Of a stretch of 64,000 nucleotides of DNA, positions 19,966 through 26,810 are shown piece by piece; positions within the stretch are counted from its first letter, which is position 1, and each line of letters opens with the position of its first letter. The translations under genes and the position numbers were made by a program. The stretch is from Streptomyces sp. CMB-StM0423 (GTDB taxonomy: Bacteria > Actinomycetota > Actinomycetes > Streptomycetales > Streptomycetaceae), in assembly GCF_002847285.1 (NCBI RefSeq), contig NZ_CP025407.1, forward strand, positions 5,178,501 to 5,242,500, read 5' to 3'. The notes below the pieces were generated by a model that worked only from the letters and a program-made list of their open reading frames with translations, ran no database searches and had not been told where the DNA came from.

Positions 19966-20061
19966 AGCACGTTCTCCTCGGTGTCGGGCAGGCGGCCGGG
20001 CGGGCGGCCGGTCGGGTGTCCTACTCACCGTACGCCCAGAACGCCCCGGCTTCCCACGCCC

Positions 20062-21540
20062 TCACCCCGCCTGACCGGCACCCTCGCCCTCCGCCACACC
20101 CTCCCGGCGGGCCTCCTCGGCCGCCTGCGCCGCCGCGCTCCCGGGGCGCTTACGGGCCACCCAGCCCTCGATGTTGCGCTGCTGACCGCGCGCCACGGCC
20201 AGCGAACCCGGCGGCACGTCCTTCGTGATCACCGAGCCGGCGGCGGTGTACGCGCCGTCCCCGATGGTGACGGGCGCAACAAGCATGTTGTCCGCGCCCG
20301 TACGGCAGTGACTCCCGATCGTCGTGTGGTGCTTGGCCACGCCGTCGTAATTGACGAACACGCTCGCGGCACCGATGTTCGTGTACTCGCCGATCGTCGC
20401 GTCCCCCACGTACGAGAGATGCGGCACCTTCGTCCCCGCGCCCACCTCCGCGTTCTTCATCTCCACGTACGTCCCGGCCTTGGCCCCCTCGCCCAGCCGC
20501 GTCCCCGCCCGCAGATACGTGTACGGCCCCACGCTCGCCCCCGGTCCGATCTCCGCCCCGTCCGCAACGGTGTTGAGCACCCGCGCGCCCGCGCCGACCG
20601 CCGTGTCCGTCAGCGTCGACCCCGGCCCCACCTCGGCGCCCGCACCCAGGTGCGTCGAGCCCAGGAGCTGCGTCTGCGGGTGCACCACCGCGTCCGGCTC
20701 GTACGTCACCGCCACGTCGAACCACGTCGACGCCGGATCCACCACCGTCACCCCGGCCAGCATCGCGTCCCGCAGCAGGCTGTCGTTCAGCAGCCGGCGC
20801 GCCTCCGCCAACTGCACACGGTTGTTGATGCCGAGGATCTCGCGGTGGTCGGCGGCGAGCGACGCACCCACCCGGTGCCCCGCGGACCGCAGGATCCCCA
20901 GCACGTCGGTCAGATACTCCTCGCCCTGGCTGTTGTCGCGCCGCACCTGCGTCAGCGCGGACGCCAGCAGCTTCGCGTCGAACGCGAACACCCCGGAGTT
21001 GATCTCCCGGATCTCCCGCTGCGCGGCGGAGGCGTCCTTGTGCTCCACGATCCCGGTCACGGCCCCGGTCGCGTCCTCCCGCACGATCCGCCCGTACCCG
21101 GTGGCGTCCGGCACCTCGGCGGTCAGCACGGTCACGGCGTTCCCGTCGGCGTCGTGCGCCGAGGCGAGCCGGTCCAGCGTCTCGCGGGCCAGCAGGGGCG
21201 TATCGCCGCACACCACCACGACGGTCCCGTCCAGCGCCACCCCGCTCCCGGCCAGTTCCTCCAGCGCGATCCGCACGGCGTGCCCGGTCCCGTTCTGCTC
21301 CCGCTGCACCACGGCCCGCGCCTGCGGCGCGACCTCCCCGAGATGCGCGCTGACGGCCTCCCGGCCGTGCCCGACGACGACGACCAGATGCTCGGGGTCC
21401 AGCTCTCCGGCGGCGGCGACGACGTGCCCGACGAGCGAGCGACCACAGATGCGGTGCAGGACCTTGGGGGTCGCGGACTTCATACGGGTGCCTTCGCCCG
21501 CGGCGAGTACGACGACGGCTGCGGGGCGGTTCGCGGTCAC
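20062..21540 (-). CDS. glmU: Bifunctional UDP-GlcNAc pyrophosphorylase / GlcN-1-P acetyltransferase
   Basis: 492 aa. N-terminal nucleotidyltransferase with LAAGEGTRMKSATPKVLH (uridyltransferase loop) and a C-terminal left-handed beta-helix of hexapeptide repeats that ends GSVITKDVPPGSLAVARG. Produces UDP-GlcNAc for peptidoglycan. The last about 30 residues (RKRPGSAAAQAAEEA...) are a charged tail typical of actinobacteria. Confidence 0.97.
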   Translation of the reverse strand: MTANRPAAVVVLAAGEGTRMKSATPKVLHRICGRSLVGHVVAAAGELDPEHLVVVVGHGREAVSAHLGEVAPQARAVVQREQNGTGHAVRIALEELAGSGVALDGTVVVVCGDTPLLARETLDRLASAHDADGNAVTVLTAEVPDATGYGRIVREDATGAVTGIVEHKDASAAQREIREINSGVFAFDAKLLASALTQVRRDNSQGEEYLTDVLGILRSAGHRVGASLAADHREILGINNRVQLAEARRLLNDSLLRDAMLAGVTVVDPASTWFDVAVTYEPDAVVHPQTQLLGSTHLGAGAEVGPGSTLTDTAVGAGARVLNTVADGAEIGPGASVGPYTYLRAGTRLGEGAKAGTYVEMKNAEVGAGTKVPHLSYVGDATIGEYTNIGAASVFVNYDGVAKHHTTIGSHCRTGADNMLVAPVTIGDGAYTAAGSVITKDVPPGSLAVARGQQRNIEGWVARKRPGSAAAQAAEEARREGVAEGEGAGQAG

Positions 21541-21610
21541 GTGAGGTCCTTACGCAGGCGGAATCGGGGGTACGGGCAGGATACCGACGCCATACGCGTC
21601 GGTAACGCAA

Positions 21611-21638
21611 ACGGGCCCCGGCGGTTGCCGGGGCCCGT
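21611..21638 (-). terminator. Hairpin downstream of tRNA-Gln
   Basis: Perfect 12-bp stem ACGGGCCCCGGC / GCCGGGGCCCGT with a 4-nt loop, 18 bp beyond the 3' end of the tRNA. Probably terminates the tRNA transcript before glmU. Confidence 0.8.
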
Positions 21639-21655
21639 GGGCCATCTGTGCCGAG

Positions 21656-21727
21656 GCTCCCGGGGAAGGAGTCGAACCCTCATTCAATGGACCAAAACCA
21701 TTTGTCCTGCCATTAGACGACCCGGGA
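21656..21727 (-). tRNA. tRNA-Gln (TTG)
   Basis: Acceptor stem TCCCGGG/CCCGGGA, D arm GTC-TAATGGCA-GGAC, anticodon stem AATGG/CCATT with loop TTTTGGT (anticodon TTG at positions 34-36), T arm with GGTTCGACTCC. The 3' CCA is not fully encoded (the genomic bases after the discriminator G are CCT). The gene ends 23 bp after the stop of an HTH/LAGLIDADG-like gene. Confidence 0.95.
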
Positions 21728-21749
21728 TGGTTCGTCACCTATGTCCGAT

Positions 21750-22643
21750 TCAGTGATCGGGGTGATGTGCGGCCACCACTATGCCGTACCACCACCCCTC
21801 GATGCGACGGTACAGTTCAGCGCCGTCCCGGACCGTTACACGAAGGCATCCGTTGTAGCCCTCGCCGGTGTTCGTGCGGTTGGTCCGGGGGTTGTGCGTC
21901 TTGAGCGAGGTTTTGAGCAGAAGGCTGCGGTCCACGCCCACGTGCGCGGCCCAGAACTCCTCGGCCGCGGCGGCGTCCGCCGTCTCGTGGATCTGCACGC
22001 TGAACCGCACGCGCTCCGGATCGACTTCCAGCAGGCGGAGCCAGGCCAGGAAGACGGTGATCATTCCGGGGTCGCTGTTGACGAAGATCACCCTTTCCTG
22101 CCGGCCGGGAGCTTTGGCCTTGGCTCCCTCGGACCAGTAGAGGCCCACGCCGACCAGGAACAGTTCTCTGTCGCTGAGCTGCCCGATCTCGCGGGTCGCC
22201 GCCTCCTTGGTCTGCTGTCTTTCCTTGTCCCGTTTTCGCAGCGTCGCTTCCCAGCCCCGTTTCGCGATCGCCGAGGCTTCTTCCGGGGTCCTGGGCGGTG
22301 GCTTGGGCAGGTCGCGTACCCACAGGGAGATCGAACTCTTCGAGCAGCCCAGTTCCAGTTGGATCTGGTCGTAGGTCTTTCCCTGCTTGCGCAACTCGCG
22401 GGCCCTCGCCCGCAGGTCGTCCTTCGCTCGCGGGCGTCTCGTCCACTCCGGCGGCGGTTCGCCCTCCAGGAGGCGGTTGAGCAGGTCGTTGTTGCCGACT
22501 TTCAGGTGGTCGCGGATCTGCCTGCGGCTCAGGCCCTCCCTGCGCAGGGCGGCCGCCCGGTCGCGTAGTTCCTCGAAGGTCGCCGTGCCGGTGAGCAGGC
22601 CGCCGGTGCCGTCGCCCCGGCGGCGTTGTGCTGCGTGGGTCAT
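21750..22643 (-). CDS. HTH protein with LAGLIDADG-like C-terminal half
   Basis: 297 aa. Two HTH-like segments: about residues 22-52 (FEELRDRAAALRREGLSRRQ, then IRDHLKVGNNDLLNRLL) and about 65-105 (RARELRKQGKTYDQIQLELG, then CSKSSISLWVRDL). The C-terminal half has LFLVGVGLYWSEGAKAK followed by VIFVNSDPGMITVFLAWLRL, the pattern of a LAGLIDADG helix (with Glu/Gly in the acidic position) and the NSDP element seen in homing-endonuclease relatives. Start ATG 22643. It lies 23 bp from tRNA-Gln and would be co-transcribed with it. It may be a domesticated DNA-binding relic; cleavage activity is doubtful. Function unproven. Confidence 0.8.
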   Translation of the reverse strand: MTHAAQRRRGDGTGGLLTGTATFEELRDRAAALRREGLSRRQIRDHLKVGNNDLLNRLLEGEPPPEWTRRPRAKDDLRARARELRKQGKTYDQIQLELGCSKSSISLWVRDLPKPPPRTPEEASAIAKRGWEATLRKRDKERQQTKEAATREIGQLSDRELFLVGVGLYWSEGAKAKAPGRQERVIFVNSDPGMITVFLAWLRLLEVDPERVRFSVQIHETADAAAAEEFWAAHVGVDRSLLLKTSLKTHNPRTNRTNTGEGYNGCLRVTVRDGAELYRRIEGWWYGIVVAAHHPDH

Positions 22644-22800
22644 GGCGACCAGCCTCGCCCGGGGCCCGGGCAGCGGATACGAATATGCGGTCGATTCACC
22701 AGTTCGGGGCTTACCTGGTGGTTTCGTGTGCGTTCGAATCCGTTGCGTGCTGTTGCACCCGAAGCCTGGCACTGTGCGATCGGCCCTTACGCTGGTTGGT

Positions 22801-24342
22801 ATGACCGCGTCGGGGGAAGCCGTGAGCGAGGTCTCCGGGGGGCGGAGGCCGGTCTGGTGGTGGGCGCGGCGCCGGTCGATGGTGCTGGACGTGGTGCTGG
22901 CGGTGGCGTCGGCCGCGGAGTGTGTGGCGCAGGGCGTGCCGTTCGCGCAGGACGCCGGGCTGCCCCTGGGGTTCGGGATCGTGCTGGGGCTCGTCGCGGG
23001 CAGCACGCTGGTGCTGCGACGGCGGTGGCCGATCGTCCCGGTCTTGGTCGGCATGGCCGTCACGCCCGCGGAGATGGGCTTCCTGCTGACCATCGTCGGC
23101 CTCTACACCCTCGCCGCCTCCGACATCCCCCGGCGCATCACCGGGGCCCTGGCCGGGATGTCCGTCTCCGCCGTGATCATTGTCACGTTCGTGCAGATGT
23201 ACCAGACCTTCGAGGAGCACGACCGCGGCTCCCCCTTCGTGCTGGCCGCGCTCGTCGCCCTGCTGATGTCGGTCGGCGTGACGCTGCCGCCGCTGCTGTT
23301 CGGGCTGTACGTGGGCGCGCGGCGCCGGCTCGTGGAGAGCCTGCGGGAGCGGGCCGACGGGCTGGAGCGGGAGCTGTCGCTGCTCGCGGAGCGGGCGGAG
23401 GAACGCGCGGTGTGGGCGCGGCGCGAGGAGCGCACGCGGATCGCGCGGGACATGCACGACGTGGTGGCGCACCGGGTGAGCCTGATGGTGGTGCACGCGG
23501 CGGCGCTGGAGCGGGTGGTGCTCAACGATCCGGAGAAGGCGGCGCGGAACGCGGCGCTGGTCGGGGACATGGGGCGGCAGGCGCTGACGGAGCTGCGGGA
23601 GATGCTGGGCGTGCTGCGGATGCCGGCGGGGTCGGTGTCGTCGCCGGGGGGTGGGGCGCCGGGCGGTGGCGACGCCGTCGTCGGCGCTGCGGCACCGGGT
23701 GGTGCGGCGTCCGGCGCGGCCGCGGCCGGCGGTACGGCCGCCGGGGTCGCGGGCGCCGGGGTTGCGGTGGCCGGTGCCGGTACCAGCGCCGGGGGTGCCC
23801 GGGGTGGTCCCGAGGCCGCCTCCTCCGCCGCCGGCGGCGCCCCCGCCGCCGTCGCCACCGACGCCGGCCGGCCCTCGCGGGGCGGCCCGGCCGCCGCGGG
23901 TGCCCGTGGCGGGCAGCGCCCGCGGGACGCCGCCGACGCCGGTGGTCCCGGGCCGTCCCTGGACGACCTGGAGTCGCTCATCGGCGAGTCCCGCGCCGCC
24001 GGGATGGCCGTGGACTTCGCGGTGGAGGGCGACCCCGGCCCGTACGCCGCCGAGGTGGAGCAGACCGTCTACCGGGTCGTGCAGGAAGCGCTGACGAACG
24101 TCCACAAGCACGCGCCCGGCGCCAAGACCCGGGTGCTGCTCGCGCACCGCGTCGCCGAGGTGGCCGTGCTCGTGGTCAACGGCCCGTCCGACGCCGCCTC
24201 GCAGAGCGCCGGGCTGCCCAGCGGCGGCAACGGCCTGGTGGGCATGCGCGAGCGCGTGACGGGGCTGGGCGGCGGCTTCGTCTCGGGTGCGACGGACGCG
24301 GGCGGCTTCCGCGTCTCGGCCGTGCTGCCCAGCGGGACGTAG
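22801..24342 (+). CDS. NarL-type sensor histidine kinase with long low-complexity insert
   Basis: 513 aa. About five transmembrane helices in the first 185 residues, a coiled-coil linker (ERADGLERELSLLAERAEER), the HisKA_3 box with phospho-His (RIARDMHDVVAHRVSLM, His near 219) and a C-terminal HATPase (VVQEALTNVHKHAPG; GGNGLVGMRERV). Between the two catalytic parts, about residues 277-385, is an Ala/Gly/Pro/Ser-rich insert of more than 100 residues, far longer than the usual linker. Starts at ATG 22801. No response regulator is adjacent; the two LuxR proteins at 8-9.7 kb are distant candidates only. Confidence 0.9.
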   Translation: MTASGEAVSEVSGGRRPVWWWARRRSMVLDVVLAVASAAECVAQGVPFAQDAGLPLGFGIVLGLVAGSTLVLRRRWPIVPVLVGMAVTPAEMGFLLTIVGLYTLAASDIPRRITGALAGMSVSAVIIVTFVQMYQTFEEHDRGSPFVLAALVALLMSVGVTLPPLLFGLYVGARRRLVESLRERADGLERELSLLAERAEERAVWARREERTRIARDMHDVVAHRVSLMVVHAAALERVVLNDPEKAARNAALVGDMGRQALTELREMLGVLRMPAGSVSSPGGGAPGGGDAVVGAAAPGGAASGAAAAGGTAAGVAGAGVAVAGAGTSAGGARGGPEAASSAAGGAPAAVATDAGRPSRGGPAAAGARGGQRPRDAADAGGPGPSLDDLESLIGESRAAGMAVDFAVEGDPGPYAAEVEQTVYRVVQEALTNVHKHAPGAKTRVLLAHRVAEVAVLVVNGPSDAASQSAGLPSGGNGLVGMRERVTGLGGGFVSGATDAGGFRVSAVLPSGT

Positions 24343-24412
24343 CACCCGGGGCGCCGGCCGACGCGCCGGTCAGCGCATCCCGTGGAAGCAGCGCCCGTAC
24401 GGACGCCCGTCC

Positions 24413-24946
24413 CTACTCCGGCCCCGGCGTCAGGCGCTGCGGTTCGAGTCCGGTCACCAGCGTCACCAGCGCCTCGTCCACGGTCCTGCCCAGGAACCAG
24501 TCCCCGGCGTGATCCAGCGCGTACCCCCTGCCGTCGGCGTCGACCGCCAGCACCGCCTGCGCCGTGCTCCCGTCCGGGGCCAGCTCCGCGCCCAGCGGGC
24601 ACAGCTCCGTCCGGAGCGCGCGGCCCAGGTCCGCGAGGGTGCGCGTGAGATGCAGCCCGTGCATCGGGTCCACATGCAGGTCCGCCGGGCCCAACTGGCG
24701 CCCGGGGCCCTCGCCGACGACCCGCAGGCCGCCGAACTCCGCCCACGCCTCGACCGCCGCCGGGAACACCGCGTGCACGTGGCCGCCGGGCGACACATGG
24801 GCCCGGAGCGCGTCGGCCCAGGTCTCCGCCTGCCTTATGTCCCACCGGCCCGGCTCCCAGCCGGCCGCGCGCAGCGCGCTGTCGACCTCGACCGGGAAGC
24901 GCGTGATGTGGTGCGCGGCCAGGTCGCGCGGGTCCGTGGGGACCAC
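24413..24946 (-). CDS. SUKH-3 family immunity-type protein
   Basis: 177 aa. The order 'FPVEVDSALRAAGWEPGRWD', 'VFPAAVEAWAEFGGLRV' and a C-terminal 'LDHAGDWFLGRTVDEALVTL' match the SUKH-3 domain, a member of the SUKH superfamily whose founding role is neutralising nuclease and deaminase toxins. Lies 3 bp downstream of the YwqJ-type deaminase gene on the same strand, so it is its likely partner. No signal peptide. Convergent with the histidine kinase gene. Confidence 0.82.
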   Translation of the reverse strand: MVPTDPRDLAAHHITRFPVEVDSALRAAGWEPGRWDIRQAETWADALRAHVSPGGHVHAVFPAAVEAWAEFGGLRVVGEGPGRQLGPADLHVDPMHGLHLTRTLADLGRALRTELCPLGAELAPDGSTAQAVLAVDADGRGYALDHAGDWFLGRTVDEALVTLVTGLEPQRLTPGPE

Positions 24947-24949
24947 GGC

Positions 24950-25564
24950 TCAGTCCTCGGCGTGCGCGTCGCCCACGGTGCGCACGCCGAAATGGGTCAG
25001 GAGCGCGGTGCAGGAGCGGCACGGCGGTGCGTACCGCCCGTGCAGCGGGTCGCCGTCCTCGCGGATGTGCCGGGCGGTGATCTTCGCCTGCTTCAGCGCC
25101 CGCCGCGCCTCTCCCGCCGACAGCGGCTTGCGCGCGGCGCGCTTGCTGCGGCCGGCCTCGACGGCGGTCAGGTGCCGCGAGAGCAGCACGGCTTCCGGGC
25201 AGCGCCCGGTGAACCGCTCGCGGCGGCCGCTGGTGAGCGTGTCGAGGAAGTCCTGCACCAGTGGGTGGAGCAGGGGGCCCTGGTCGGCGCGGCCCGCCGT
25301 GCAGGTGAGGGTCTGGCCGCGGACGGAGAGCGCGGCGCCGACGGCCGGCAGGACGCCGTCCCGCCGGCTGGTGAGGCGCGGCAGGCCGTCGCCGGGCGCC
25401 GTGTCGCGCCAGTCTGTGCGGGGGTCGGCCGCCGGGCCCGTCCCCGTCCCCATGTCCGTTTCCATGTATCCGTACGGAGTGTCCGTCCCGCCGAACGTGC
25501 GTCCCATACCGCCGTATGGATCGCCGCCGGTGAGCGGATCGACTGTGTCTGAGCGTGCGTGCAT
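24950..25564 (-). CDS. YwqJ-type putative deaminase
   Basis: 204 aa from ATG 25564 (GGGGAGG upstream). The first about 70 residues are Gly/Thr/Asp-rich and disordered. The deaminase core has the zinc motif C-P-E at about 122-124 (GRCPEAVLL) and P-C-x2-C with Cys182 and Cys185 (YAPPCRSCTALLTHFGV), the pattern of YwqJ-like members of the cytidine deaminase superfamily found as toxin tips. Substrate (free nucleotide, RNA, DNA or protein) unknown. Coupled by position to a SUKH-3 gene and divergent from two more toxin/immunity-domain genes. No secretion signal or toxin-delivery repeats. Confidence 0.82.
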   Translation of the reverse strand: MHARSDTVDPLTGGDPYGGMGRTFGGTDTPYGYMETDMGTGTGPAADPRTDWRDTAPGDGLPRLTSRRDGVLPAVGAALSVRGQTLTCTAGRADQGPLLHPLVQDFLDTLTSGRRERFTGRCPEAVLLSRHLTAVEAGRSKRAARKPLSAGEARRALKQAKITARHIREDGDPLHGRYAPPCRSCTALLTHFGVRTVGDAHAED

Positions 25565-25819
25565 AGCGGTAAGAGCCTCCCCCGTGAAACTCCGCTGTCT
25601 CGCGCCGTCCAGCTTGCCACATACGTACGACACGACACCCGAGGTGCCTTCCGTACCGGCGTGTGCACACCCCGTGGTCCGGTCCCGTGCTGGGCAAGTC
25701 CGTCATTGCGGAGCAGATCACGCCGCTTGCCGGGGCGCTCTCTGACCAGGGCAAGACCGCCGGCCGCGGCACCCCATAGGCTGTGTTTTGACGGAGACCA
25801 ACGGCAGGGGGCACACGCG

Positions 25820-26803
25820 ATGACGTCAGGTCGGCGAGGAACGACCGTCGCACCGCCGAACGCGGCATACGCCGGGCAGGTCGTGAACTTCCCGGACCCG
25901 GTCCGGGCCGCCAGACACCCCCGCGGCGTGCGTGTGGACGCCGACGGTTACCCGGACTTCTCCCCGTACGCGCGCGCGGCGGCGGACATCGCCGAGCCCC
26001 CCGAGGGCTTCGGCATCGACGAGCTGCGGCTGACGGACTACGTGTCGGCGAACGCGGCGCTGCACGCGCAGGGCCACGAGCTGTGGTCGACGCTGCCGTC
26101 CGTGGCGACGCCGCACGGCTGGACCTGGCACCACGTGGCGGGCACCCGTCGCATGGAGCTGGTGCCGGCCGACGTGAAGGCGCTGCTGCGGCACCACGGC
26201 GGGCTGGCGACGGCGGCCGTCGACCAGGACAAGCGCGGCACGCGCCCGTTGCAGGAGACGCGGCCGGTGCATTTCACCCTTCCGCGTGACGGCGCTGCGG
26301 TCACCGAGGACCAGGTGATGGGCGTCGAGGAGGATCTCGGCTACGGGCTGCCGGGCGCGTACCGCGACTTCCTCAAGGCGGCGGGCGGCTGCGCGCCGGT
26401 CGGCGCGGCGCTCGACCCGGAGCTGGGGCTGCTGGTGGACCAGCCGTTCTTCACCGTGCGCGACGAGGCGGCGGTCAACGACGTGGTCTACGTCAACAAG
26501 TGCCTGCGCGACCATCTGACGAAGGACTACCTGGGGATCGCCTTCCTCCAGGGCGGGGTGCTGGCGCTGAAGACGAAGGGCCGCAGGCGCGGCAGCGTGT
26601 GGTTCTGCCCGTACGACGACGCCCGCGACCAGGGCGATTCGGGCTGGTCGGTCGCGGACCGGGTGGAGCGGCTGCTGCTGTTCTGCGGGGAGGACTTCGA
26701 CGCCTTCCTCGACCGGCTGGTCGGCGGCCCGCCGGAGTTGGAGACCGTGGCGAATCTGATGGTGGACGGCGGCTTCGCGCGCGCCGTGCCGGTGGAGGGG
26801 TGA
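25820..26803 (+). CDS. WHH nuclease-like domain fused to SMI1/KNR4 (SUKH-1) domain
   Basis: 327 aa. Residues about 55-125 carry an HNH/Endo VII-type WHH segment (GWTWHHVAGTRRMELVP, followed by HHGG), the motif of a nuclease toxin family. Residues about 160-310 form a SUKH-1 domain (VEEDLGYGLPGAYRDFLKAA, then GGCAPVG and DRVERLLLFCGEDFDAFLDR), normally an immunity protein. Toxin-type and immunity-type folds are thus in one polypeptide. Start ATG 25820 follows GGCAGGGGG. The stop is 7 nt before the next gene. Whether the WHH part cuts nucleic acid is unknown; the WHH histidines are kept. Confidence 0.83.
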   Translation: MTSGRRGTTVAPPNAAYAGQVVNFPDPVRAARHPRGVRVDADGYPDFSPYARAAADIAEPPEGFGIDELRLTDYVSANAALHAQGHELWSTLPSVATPHGWTWHHVAGTRRMELVPADVKALLRHHGGLATAAVDQDKRGTRPLQETRPVHFTLPRDGAAVTEDQVMGVEEDLGYGLPGAYRDFLKAAGGCAPVGAALDPELGLLVDQPFFTVRDEAAVNDVVYVNKCLRDHLTKDYLGIAFLQGGVLALKTKGRRRGSVWFCPYDDARDQGDSGWSVADRVERLLLFCGEDFDAFLDRLVGGPPELETVANLMVDGGFARAVPVEG

Positions 26804-26810
26804 AGAGGTA

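Noticed and set aside
21656..22643. tRNA-linked integrated element (att site)
   Set aside because: No duplicated tRNA 3' end, integrase or phage genes found around tRNA-Gln.
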